NCBI RefSeq assembly: GCF_024204645.1
Contig: NZ_CP100351.1
Location: forward strand, 992,001 to 1,056,000
Length of the DNA stretch: 64,000 nucleotides
Direction: 5' to 3'
Origin: Desulfomicrobium sp. ZS1
GTDB lineage: Bacteria; Desulfobacterota; Desulfovibrionia; Desulfovibrionales; Desulfomicrobiaceae
Shown here: positions 45,509 to 55,600 of the stretch, piece by piece
Numbering within the stretch: position 1 is the first letter of the stretch
Layout: every line of letters starts with the position of its first letter
The notes under the pieces: generated by a model
The model's input: only the letters and a program-made list of their open reading frames with translations
What the model was told of the DNA's origin: nothing
Databases searched by the model: none
Made by a program: the position numbers and the translations under genes

Positions 45509-46333
45509 TTAAGAATCCTTGGAGGCAAGCGGTGATTCTTGATCAGGTTCCACATCAAATGCAAAGCCAGCGAGAAAAAAATGTGCAAGTCTATCCGGGA
45601 GGAAATGCAGGGCCTTGAGGCCAATGACTAGGGGCCATGGAAATGCGTATTCCGGGGTGTCCTTTTCCAGTGCGCGCACAATACGACGTGCAGCATGAAA
45701 CGCTGTCCAGCGCAGGGGCTGTGCTCCCTTGAGGCGTTGACTCATGGGCGTGTCAACATATCCAGGACATATCACGTTGACGCGAATTCCTTGAGGGCGG
45801 AGCAGGTGTCTTAAGGATTGACCGTAAATGCGAATAGCGGCCTTTGATGCACAATAGGCAGGGGAGCTTGGTAGACCGTAGTAGGATGCAATGGAACTGA
45901 TCAACACGATTTGGCCCTGTTTGTGCGGAAGCATCGCGTCGGCGGCAAGGGCTGCGAGGTGCATCGTGGCCACGGCGTTTGTCTCCATGACGCGCAATGT
46001 GTCAGCCAGCGTTTCATGAATTTTTTTTCCGTTTTTGCTGCGTGATGACGCGGAGACTCCCGCACAAGCGATGACCAAATCCAGAGGAGCCGTAGATGCG
46101 CACGAGTTAAGCCAGTCTGTGACGAATTCCTGGTTGCGCATATCCACCAGTGTTGAACTGACTTTAGCTCCCCTGTTCTCACATTCGCGCACGGTTTCAT
46201 TCAGGCGTCCAGACGAGCGTGCCGCAAGAAAAAGGTGACGATTCGGACCTGCATATTCCAGCGCCAAGGCTCTGCCGATTCCACTGCTGGCTCCAGTTAT
46301 CACGATATGGCGTGAGAGAGAAGATGTACTCAT
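45509..46333 (-). CDS. Short-chain dehydrogenase/reductase (RkpH-like)
   Basis: 274 residues from the ATG at 46333, which overlaps the previous stop as ATGA; an ATG nine bases earlier is also in frame. Classical SDR: cofactor motif TGASSGIGRAL, ISSIASYYG and the catalytic YCASK, with NVICPGYVDTPM. It should reduce a keto group with NAD(P)H in the cytoplasm. Sitting in the operon with the polyketide synthase and the alpha-oxoamine synthase, it is placed to reduce the 3-keto product, as in sphingoid-base pathways; rkpH in rhizobia is the nearest parallel. Reaction inferred. Confidence 0.88.
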   Translation of the reverse strand: MSTSSLSRHIVITGASSGIGRALALEYAGPNRHLFLAARSSGRLNETVRECENRGAKVSSTLVDMRNQEFVTDWLNSCASTAPLDLVIACAGVSASSRSKNGKKIHETLADTLRVMETNAVATMHLAALAADAMLPHKQGQIVLISSIASYYGLPSSPAYCASKAAIRIYGQSLRHLLRPQGIRVNVICPGYVDTPMSQRLKGAQPLRWTAFHAARRIVRALEKDTPEYAFPWPLVIGLKALHFLPDRLAHFFLAGFAFDVEPDQESPLASKDS

Positions 46334-46932
46334 GACAGCCATGTCTTGGCCATAATAATGCTCCCTAACGGATGCCTTTGAGTCAGCGTTTCACAAGCGG
46401 CTATGGTCTGATGTTGTGAAAATCCATGACGCTTATAGAAAGCGAGGGCGCGGGCGTTATCTGCCCAAGTATGCAAGGATATGCCGGTGAGACACATATC
46501 GCGAGCGCACATTTCGCTATAATCCATAAGAACGTCGGCTAGGCCGCCTCCCCGCCAAGATGGATGTACCCAGATGGTATTCACATAAAAGGTAGCGGGA
46601 ATACTTGTGGTGAGAATGCCTCGCACTGCCTCGACGCGGGCAGGAGAAAGAAACTTTTCCATGATGGGAGGGATAGTGTGCTGGGATGCGGGATAAGCGA
46701 AAATGAGCCCCGCAAGCTGTTCTTGGTGTCTAATGAGTGTGATATTGTTTATCTGAAAGTATGTGTTGCCTTCGCGTAGGATCATAGCCAGAAGTTGCTC
46801 GGTGGCAATGTCAGGGAAAAGTCCTGCAAAAAGGTGATCCACAATTCCTTCGGATGTTTTGCGAATGCATTCAGCGGCGATTTCGGCATCGTCCAGCGTG
46901 GCGCGGTGGAATTCCAAGTCCAGAGCTTTCAT
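46330..46932 (-). CDS. GNAT-family acyltransferase in capsule operon
   Basis: 200 residues. The acetyl-CoA-binding core is IWVHPSWRGGGLADVLM followed by NARALAFYKRHGF, typical for GNAT enzymes. GAGG precedes the start. It lies between KpsS and the SDR with a 4-base overlap into the latter. In sphingolipid-producing bacteria the N-acylation step is done by a GNAT-like enzyme, so an N-acyl or N-acetyl transfer to the amino lipid is possible; transfer to a capsule amino sugar is the alternative. Confidence 0.8.
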   Translation of the reverse strand: MKALDLEFHRATLDDAEIAAECIRKTSEGIVDHLFAGLFPDIATEQLLAMILREGNTYFQINNITLIRHQEQLAGLIFAYPASQHTIPPIMEKFLSPARVEAVRGILTTSIPATFYVNTIWVHPSWRGGGLADVLMDYSEMCARDMCLTGISLHTWADNARALAFYKRHGFSQHQTIAACETLTQRHPLGSIIMAKTWLS

Positions 46933-46946
46933 GTATGCACCCTCGT

Positions 46947-48254
46947 TTATGGTGTTGTCCAGATTGGTTTGGGTTCTGCATTGAAGCTGGACGGAATTTC
47001 ATCGGGGCAGGTTAACTGCATGCAAGTCGGTTGCACCATGCCTAATCGAACCATGCAATGTGCGATGGCGGTTCTGATGCCTAAAGAAGTATAAAAGTTG
47101 CCGTTGACCAATGTGCGAACCTTGAGAACCTTGAGGAAAGCGTCGAGTACGATTTTGTTCGGCTCGATAGGTAATGTCCAAAAACTGTTTAAAGGCTGAT
47201 CTATATTGCTCAAAGCAAGTCCTTGCATGGCATAAATAGACTTTCCTATGCAGTAAACTGGTCTTCCAAGTTCTAGTGCAGAGAGTCCTATGGTGCTGTT
47301 TAGAAGGACAACTCCGCTTGAGTGCTTAATCATTCGTGTTGTATTTCCATGATCAACAAAATGAACACGCTCCGAAACACCGCAAGCACGGGTAAAATCT
47401 TCAATGAATCCGGCGTAGTCGATAAGGCCGTTGTCCAAGGGATGATTTTTGATTAAAAGATGAGTGTTCTGTTCAGCATATGCTGCGAAGGAAGCAATCA
47501 CATGTCCGATCCCCTCGCGCATTCCACTAAACGGGGAATATCGTCGTACTTGCGCATCAGCATCAAGTTGAAGAGGAAAGAGAAAATACGGGTGCTTATG
47601 GTGAAAAAAATTTCTTAAAATGACCTGAGATTTTTTTTCACGTTTTTTCCGACCAAGATATCTAGGAATCCAGCCGCAGAGCTCTCTGGCGATGTTGTGT
47701 GGACGATGCGTCCTGTAACGAAAGAAGGCGGGTAACATGATTCCGTTGCAGACGTGATGAATAATTGCGTCGTACACGCGTTGTCGTATGGGATTGGGAA
47801 CCGATGTCGGAGGAAGGGGCTCGGGAAAAAGTCCAGCCGCTTCGAGCACCGCTTGAGAGTTGGTTGGCATGGTGGAATTGCCGTTTACCCCGCCTTCTTC
47901 CATGGTGATGTAGTCGGGGCGTAGGTAGCCTTCCTCAAAAACAAAGACCCGAATTCTAAAATGGCGGGCCAAAAGGACTGCTTCCCAGTGCAAAGGGCGC
48001 CAATCGCCAAAAAGAAGCAAATCAGTGACCTTTTCTTCTTGCATGATACGCGAAATCCAACTCGACCATTCCCGATTTCCGCCAAGGTAAAGTCTGGATT
48101 CTTGTCCTGGCCAATGGGCGATGTCACCACCGCAAAAATTGATTTTAATGACTGATGCGCCATAACGGCGTAAGGTGCGCCCAAGTCTGCGAAAAAAAGC
48201 GCTTTGGGGTCCCTGCAGAAACAGAAATGTGCGTTTTGTGGATGCAAGTGTCAT
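46947..48254 (-). CDS. kpsS: Capsule polysaccharide protein KpsS/RkpJ-like (beta-Kdo transferase)
   Basis: 435 residues from ATG 48254, seven bases after the alpha-oxoamine synthase stop; an in-frame ATG much further up lies inside that gene. Family features: TFLFLQGPQSAFFRRLGRTL at the start, then DLLLFGDWRPLHWEA, FVFEEGYLRPDYITMEEGGV, LLIKNHPLDNG, FVDHGNTTRMIKHSSGVVLL and NSTIGLSALELGRPVYCIG. KpsS adds the first Kdo of the poly-Kdo linker to the lipid anchor of group 2-type capsules, at the cytoplasmic face of the membrane. Its place inside the PKS operon argues that the lipid it acts on is made by this cluster. rkpJ is the rhizobial counterpart. Confidence 0.9.
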   Translation of the reverse strand: MTLASTKRTFLFLQGPQSAFFRRLGRTLRRYGASVIKINFCGGDIAHWPGQESRLYLGGNREWSSWISRIMQEEKVTDLLLFGDWRPLHWEAVLLARHFRIRVFVFEEGYLRPDYITMEEGGVNGNSTMPTNSQAVLEAAGLFPEPLPPTSVPNPIRQRVYDAIIHHVCNGIMLPAFFRYRTHRPHNIARELCGWIPRYLGRKKREKKSQVILRNFFHHKHPYFLFPLQLDADAQVRRYSPFSGMREGIGHVIASFAAYAEQNTHLLIKNHPLDNGLIDYAGFIEDFTRACGVSERVHFVDHGNTTRMIKHSSGVVLLNSTIGLSALELGRPVYCIGKSIYAMQGLALSNIDQPLNSFWTLPIEPNKIVLDAFLKVLKVRTLVNGNFYTSLGIRTAIAHCMVRLGMVQPTCMQLTCPDEIPSSFNAEPKPIWTTP

Positions 48255-48261
48255 GATATGT

Positions 48262-49620
48262 TTACCGAACAATGGCTTCCGCCCGGTCGAGGGCTTTGGG
48301 AAGTTCTTCCGCAACGGCATCAAGAGCTTGACGTACACACTCTTCCCCGTGAGCGGCCGAAAGAAAGAAGCGCAGGCGGGCGGAGCCTTCCTCAACGACG
48401 GGATAGATGATGGGCAGTACGTTCACCTTTAATTCAAACAGAGCTGTGGCTAGAAGTCCGGCAACCAGAGAACTGCCGAGTTTGATGGGCACAATCGCGT
48501 AACCATCGGCATCTCCGGTATTAAGTTGTTTATCTTTGGCGTAAGATAGAAAAAAACGGCTGATGGACTGCAATTTTTCAACCCGCCAAGGTTCTCGTAG
48601 CATTATTTCAAGGGCGGTCTTCGAGGCAGCCGCCAGTGGCGGGGACATTCCTACGCTGTATACAAAGCCGGATGCCGTGAATTTTAGCAATTCAATAAGC
48701 GATTTGCTTCCGGCTATGAATCCTCCACAACCGCATAGGGTTTTACTCAGCGTCCCCATCCAAATGTCCACATTTTGGGGATTGATGCCGAAATGCTCGG
48801 CAACTCCGCAGCCTGTTTTGCCCAGTACGCCAAAGCCATGTGCATCATCGACCATCAAAAAGCATTTATGGCGTTTTTTGAGTGCGATCAGTCCGGGTAA
48901 ATCCGCGATATGCCCGTCCATGCTAAAAAGTCCTTCCGTGACAATGAGTGCCCTCTGATATTGACCGCGATGTTCGTGCAGAAGACGTTCAAGGGCATCT
49001 AGATCATTATGAGGGAAACATATCCGATAGGCTCCGGAAGCAGTTGCGCCTTGTACAATAGAATTATGTGCAAGCGAATCTTGAAAGATGATGTCCTTGC
49101 GTCCAAATAGCTGTGAGATGGTGGAGACATTCGTTGCATGTCCGCTGACAAATGTCAGGCAGGCATCTACGTTGTATAGTTGTGCCAAAGCTTTTTCGAG
49201 TGCTCGGTGTGGTGGACGCTCCCCAGATACAAGTCTGCTGGCCGACGCCGAAGTCCCGTACCTTCGCATGGCCTCCCCGGCGGCAGCGATTATTTCCGGA
49301 TGTCCGTTCAAGTCCAAATAGTCATAGGTCGAAAAATTTAGATATGATACGCCATCAATGCTCGTGACATCTTTGGCAATGCCATCGTGGCAGGCAAAAA
49401 ATGGATTTAAGATGCCAGTCTGATTCGCCACTGCGTGCTGGATACGCAATTGTTTGTATCCGGGAAGCTCTTCAAATTGCAAATATTTATCAGGTACGTT
49501 CACGGAATCGACCCGTTCGCGCGCTTGGAAGCCGTTTTGCCCCTGCTTCATCTTGGCCAACAGATTTCGTTTGGCATCTTCCGAGAGTCCAAACAGATTA
49601 TCATGCTTGGCATCAGTCAT
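48262..49620 (-). CDS. PLP-dependent alpha-oxoamine synthase (RkpG-like)
   Basis: 452 residues from ATG 49620 with AAGGAG upstream, overlapping the PKS stop by eight bases. Fold-type I PLP enzyme: VSGHATNVSTISQLFG, DDAHGFGVLGKTGCG, and the lysine for PLP in GTLSKTLCGCGG. The N-terminal 80 residues (ELPGYKQLRIQHAV, GILNPFFACHDG, NFSTYDYLDLNGHPE) are longer than in BioF and resemble serine palmitoyltransferase and PKS-associated members. The family condenses an amino acid with an acyl thioester, releasing CO2. Coupled translation with a thioesterase-free PKS suggests it takes the chain directly from the PKS carrier domain, giving an amino ketone. The amino acid cannot be told. Confidence 0.9.
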   Translation of the reverse strand: MTDAKHDNLFGLSEDAKRNLLAKMKQGQNGFQARERVDSVNVPDKYLQFEELPGYKQLRIQHAVANQTGILNPFFACHDGIAKDVTSIDGVSYLNFSTYDYLDLNGHPEIIAAAGEAMRRYGTSASASRLVSGERPPHRALEKALAQLYNVDACLTFVSGHATNVSTISQLFGRKDIIFQDSLAHNSIVQGATASGAYRICFPHNDLDALERLLHEHRGQYQRALIVTEGLFSMDGHIADLPGLIALKKRHKCFLMVDDAHGFGVLGKTGCGVAEHFGINPQNVDIWMGTLSKTLCGCGGFIAGSKSLIELLKFTASGFVYSVGMSPPLAAASKTALEIMLREPWRVEKLQSISRFFLSYAKDKQLNTGDADGYAIVPIKLGSSLVAGLLATALFELKVNVLPIIYPVVEEGSARLRFFLSAAHGEECVRQALDAVAEELPKALDRAEAIVR

Positions 49621-52600
49621 GGCTGGTCTCCTTGGCTCTGCTTTCATCCTTCAGACTGCTTGTCACGTTCTGAGGTATGATTGTCCCATGTTGTACTTGC
49701 ATGGTTTGTAAAATATGTGCTTCGTCATCAAGATGTTGAGTGCCGTCCAGCGTCTCGTAAAAGCGTTCGGCAATGGTTGTGATGCTGGCTCCTCCGGAGA
49801 GGGAGATCGTAGGAGTTTCAAGCCCAAATCGTTCTTCCAATGCAATTCCAAGCTCCACAGCCATGAGGGAATCCATCCCGAAATCTGCCACGGGTGTGGT
49901 GAGCGCCAGTCGGCCAGAGGGAATGCGTAGGATACTTGCGACCTCTTCGGCTATGCATTCGGAGAGGAATTGGACAGCCTCTTTGCGGTTTTTGCCTTTG
50001 ATTTGTTCCAAAAGTGAATCGCTGGTTCGCTCATCTTCATGCCCGCTTCCCGGACGCATGTTCTCAAAACGGTTTGAAGCGGCATTGGGCAGACGCTTAG
50101 CTTTGTTCCAGTCAATTTTGAATATGGCGGGAATGGTCACGCCCCGCCAATGCAAACGTTCAAGAAGATCTAATGCATCCGTTGCCTTGATGGCCGTTAC
50201 GCCAAGAATGGTTCGTAAGGATTCCAGGGCATTGGGGTCGCGCACAAGCATTCCAGCATCGGCGATAGGCCCCCAAGCAATCGCCACAGCAGGTAGACCA
50301 CGGGAACGTCGGTACCCTGCCAAGGTTTCCAGTGCACAGTTGGCAGCGACATAATTTGCCTGGCCAGGGTTACCCATCAGAGTTGTTGCCGAAGAGTAGA
50401 GAATAAAGAACTCAAGGTCGTAGGTCAGGGAATAGGTGTGGAGGTTCCAGGCACCTACGGCTTTTGCCTTGAGTACCTGCTTAAATCGCTCTGGATTTTG
50501 GTTCATGATGATCGCATCGTCCAGGACCGCTGCCGCATGAATGATACCTTTGAGGGGCTTGGTATTACGAAGTGCCTCGTCCAGCGCGGAACGCATGGCG
50601 AGTTCGTCCGATACATCCGCTTTGATGATGCTTACAGTAGCACCTTTTTTACGCAGGGACGCTAGTACCGTGTCCGCTTCAGGTGCACCCTTTCCGCTAC
50701 GACCAAGGAGCAGAAGGTGCTTTGCCCCACGCTCCACAAGACGTTCGGCTGTCTTGAGTCCAAACCCTCCAAGTCCTCCACTGATCAGGTACGAACCCTT
50801 GGCAGTGATAGGTAATTCCGCTGAGATCTTGGGCGCTGGGCGGACTCCGCGAACATGCTCATCAAAAGTAACCACCAGTTTTCCGATATGTCGAGATTGT
50901 TGCATGGTGCGAAAGGCTTCGCTTGCGTTGGCACGGGAGAAAATTCGGTGAGGAAGCGGGCGCAGAATTTTTTTGGAGAAGAGGTCCATGAGGTCGGAAA
51001 AAAGCTGTCGTGCCATTCTTGGTCTTGCTGTGAGCAACTGGTCGACATCGATTCCGAAGTAGCTGATGTTGTTGCGAAACGGTCTTAAGAACATGGGGCT
51101 GTCCCCATAGAAGTCTCGTTTGCCCAATTCGAGAAAGCGTCCAAAGGGCCGCAACACCGAGAGGCCCTTGGCAATGGCTTCGCCGTGAAGGGAATTGAGG
51201 ACCATATCCACGCCATCGCCTTCCGTTTTCTCCATGATGTCATCAGCGAATCGATACGAGCGCGAGTCAAGGATATGCTTGACCCCCAAGAGTTTCAGAA
51301 AATCGCGTTTTTCATCGGACCCGGCCGTCGCAAACACTTCCAGGCCAAGGTGGTTTGCAATTTGAATGGCAGCCAGTCCGACACCACCTGCCGCGCCATG
51401 CACAAGCACACGTTCGCCGGGAAGCGCTCTCGCCAGATGTTTCAGCGCATAAAAGGCCGTGAAGAATGCAACGGGAATTGTTGCAGCCTCTTCATGCGAC
51501 AAACCATGGGGTTTCTGAACCACGGCCGCTTCACTGGTGGTAACAAAGGAACTAAAACAGGACGGGGCAAAGCAAACAACATCGTCGCCGACCTGGAAAT
51601 CTATCACGCCTTCGCCAACGGCGGAGACGACACCGCTACATTCCAAACCCATTGTTGGGCCGGAAAAACCGTTTTCCAGGGCTTCATCCGGTAGCATTCC
51701 CATTGCCCACATGACATCGCGGAAGTTAAGTCCCGTGGCCATTGTCTGGATTTGAATCTGGCCGGGGCCAGGCAAACAGCGAGAAATCTGACGCCAGTAA
51801 AGGCGGTCAAACTTGCCCGGCACGTCAAACATCAACCGAATAGCATCAGCAACATCGGGTGTGTTGGGACGAGCAGGCGTGGAATCAAAGGATTCAATTT
51901 TGGCGCGATAGCGGCGATCATCGATGAGGACGAGCTCTTGATCCGGTCCCGGCGATAACAGTTCCTGTGCAAGCCCGTCGAGCTGGGCTTTGCTCGGAAT
52001 TCCTCCCGCCAAATCGATAAGTCGAGTGTCCAAGCCGGGCATCTCGTTTTGCAATACTCTGCCAAATCCCCACAGAGGAGCTTGCGACATGACTGGTCTA
52101 ATCTGCTCCCCCGCAACTTCCTGGCATCCCCCGTTGATGAACCAGAACCGGCAGGAGGGATGGTCAGCCATATTCCAGCCCTGAGCCATAGCTGTCGCCA
52201 CGCATGTTCTGCGCATGGCGACATCAAGAAGATGTTGCGCAGAACATTCTGGCTGAAATTCGAGCCCCAGCAGGTGGACGCATTCGACACGCTCCCGATC
52301 CCGCAAAGAAGCCCAAACATTGCGCCAGTCATCGGCATTTTCAGGATCAAAATTTACCCGTCCATTTTTTACGGGAAATTGCTCCCCAGTGCTCGCCAAA
52401 ATTATATCGGCTCCTGCCTTGTCCAAAGATTTGGCGAGGGTATCACGGACCAAAAATTCGTCAGGATTGGAATCATCGGCAAGCAAGAGCCATGTTGTCC
52501 GCGCATCTGGGGGCGTATTGCGTGGCTGATAATCGACTTCGGCAGGTCGCTGTCCCAGGAGAATAAAACTGTCCGGAGCATACCCGTTGCAGGGTTCGTG

Positions 52601-55600
52601 CAGGACACAAGCATCCGCATAACCGGCTAGTTGCAAAGCTCGCACCCAGCTTGAACAGGAGAGGAGGCGGGAAGACGGTTCTTCAGGCGAAGAAGAGCGT
52701 GTCCACCAGTGCGGATCAGTTCCTTGAATCATGTTTTCGAGGCTTGAAGGACTTCGTTCGATACATACCAAAACGCCTCCAGGTGCCAATAAGGAAAGAC
52801 AGCCTTGGAGTGCCTCTTCTATTCGGTCCACTGCATGCAGTGCCTGACCCGACAGGATCACATCATACTTCTCGAATTCCGATGCGTCGGGATGTTCAAC
52901 GTCGAGGACAGAAAAAGAGATACCATGCTGGTTTTCCCAAGTTGCTTTAAGCAATTCCAATGCGCTTGGTTCTTTCTCTGAGACCACGTAGTCGCAAACT
53001 CCGGCATCAAGAACAGGAATGATTGTGCTTAAGAGTCCACCTGGCGCAGCACCGACTTCCAAAATGCGCAGACGTCTGCCGGGAGGGCAGCGTACCACGC
53101 ATTCGCGCACCAATGTAGCCACTACTTCGTTGACCAAGCGAATCGAGGGCGCGTTGGCATATAAGTGTTCGATGGTTGCCCCTTGCTCTTGGCCGAGTAT
53201 GGCTTGCGGGAGCATTGCCCCGCTGAGCAATTGGCGCAGGTGCAATCCGACCCTTCCAATAAGAACCGCTTCAGGGAGATGGGCGGGATAGTCGGCGATT
53301 ATTGTCCTCCACAAGGTCACGGAAGGGGGGAGGCCGCTCTCGTGTTCGACGATCCAGGAACCTTGCGCATGTCGGGCAAGATCATGGCTTGCCAGCAGTT
53401 CGAGAATGAAAACAAGGTAGGGGATGTTTTCCTGTGTGACGAGGCCCATGGTGACACCGTCGGACACTTTGAATGAGCCGATTTTAGCCAGTGGTTTGAT
53501 CGCTTCATGAGCCAGAGCAATGGTCGCCGCTTGGCAGAGTGCAAGAACTGTATCAAAATAAGCTTTCCGATCAAGTAATTGCGCCTTGTCTTCCACAACC
53601 GGGGTGAGGATTTTCTTGAGGTCCAGGGGAGAAGGCACTGCCGCAATTTTGCGTGCCATTGGATGCGGCTGGGCTATAAAAACAGTTCTGTAGGCATCCA
53701 ACTCCCGCTCAGACGCGGCTCGCAAGTCCACACGTCGAAATCTGCAATCATCAAGGGTCGCCAAAACAAGTCCTTGAGCATCATACAGTATGAAGGAAGC
53801 CACAATGGAACGAGTCGAGATTCGGAGTAGACTTGCTCTGGCATAGCGAACATTCCCTGGGGCAAAAAAGATCGAGCGTCCAAACCAGGACGGTAGGAAA
53901 GCGGAACGGTTATTTTTAGGGAGTCGCTCTGCCAGAAGTATAAAAAGAGCCTGAAACGCGCCATCGACCAACGGGGGAGCCAGATGCAAATTCTGGCCTG
54001 CCAAGGGATCAGACAGCTTCATTTCGACAATGACGCTTTCTCCATCGCGCCATGCCCCATGAATCGGGGTGAAAGGTGGAGCATAGTGCAGCCCCATTGT
54101 TCGTGCAGTATTGTACAAAGAGGCAACAGGAAGCGCTTCCGCATCACGGCAACGCAATTCGATATTTTCCGGGGCGGGGCGTTGAGCGTCGCAAGCACAG
54201 ACACGGCCGTTGCCATGAACAATCCAGTCTTCGGTGGTCAGAACGGTTTTGCTCGCAATGCGCAGTAGTCCATCTTTCTCAAGAGAGGTGCGGACTTTTT
54301 TGGGTGAAGTACTGCTCAGCACAAAGGGGCGACGAATGTCGAGATTGACGATTTCGATGACGTCTGAATCCGGAGCATGCAACCGTCCTGCTGCATGGCA
54401 AAGTTCGAGAAAACCGGCAGCAGGGAAAAGAATCGTTTCTCCGATAATATGCCCCGCAAGCCAAGGATAAAGTTGTGTATCAAGAGTGTTTTCGTACGTT
54501 TCCAGTTCATTTCCCAATACTCTGCCCAGTAGGGGATGCACGGGCCTGCCTGACAGGAGTCCCGCGCTCTCGGCTGTTGATGACAGCCAAAGCCGCTCTC
54601 GATCCCAAGGATAAGTCGGTAAGGAAATTCGTTTGGGTTGGCGAGGGAAGATGTGTTGAACGTCCATGGGCCAACCTGAAGTGTAGGCTCTGCGCCATGC
54701 CGCTTCGAACATGACCGCGTCATCTGCATTCCGCTTGAGGGTCGGTACGACACAGGCGCGTATGCCGGAGGTACGGATGGCGTCTTTGACGTAGTATTGC
54801 AGTACTCCGTGTGCACCGATTTCAAGAAAAATTCTGGCTCCGTTGTTCAGCAGCGTCTGTGTTGCAGTCAAAAATTGTACCGGCTGGCGGATATTTTGCC
54901 ACCAGTAAGCCGCCCCCAAGTCTGTCCCTTCGGTATCCTCCCCCGTTACTGTTGAAACAAAACGAGTATGTCCAGGACGAGGGGTTATGTCCGCAAGCGC
55001 ATTCTGTAACGGCAGTTTGAGGCCGTCCATGTATCGACTGTGAAAGGGATAGGCCAAAGGCAGGACCTTACAGAAGCCCTTTTCGGCGGCAATCTCTTCC
55101 TCAATGGCCCTCAGCGCCTTGAGGTCACCGGCCAAGGTCACCGAACCGGCTGAATTGATAGCTGCAATTTCGATTTTTCCGTTTGCGGCTTTGGCTAGGG
55201 TCATGGCCCTTTGCATGTCGATGTTGACCGCAGCCATGCCTCCGCTACCATGAGTGAGGCCTTGAAGGGCGCTGCGGTGGTAAATGACGGTACAGGCGTC
55301 TTTCAAGTCAAGAGCCCCGCTTGCGTAGGCTGCGGCAACCTCGCCCACGCTGTGTCCGTAGACAGCGCGGGGGATGATGCCCTTGGCTTTGAGGGCGGCC
55401 ACAAGTCCAATCTGTACGGCAAAGAGCAGCGGTTGGGCCACTTCGGTACGGTCCAGCTCCCAGGTTTGTGTCGACATGCGTATGCGTTCGGCCACGGACC
55501 AACCTTGGAGCGGAGCCAGATAGTCATCGACTTCTCCCAACGCATCGCTGAAAGCGGTGTTCGTTTTCAACAGGGCCGCACCCATTCCTGGCCATTGGCA

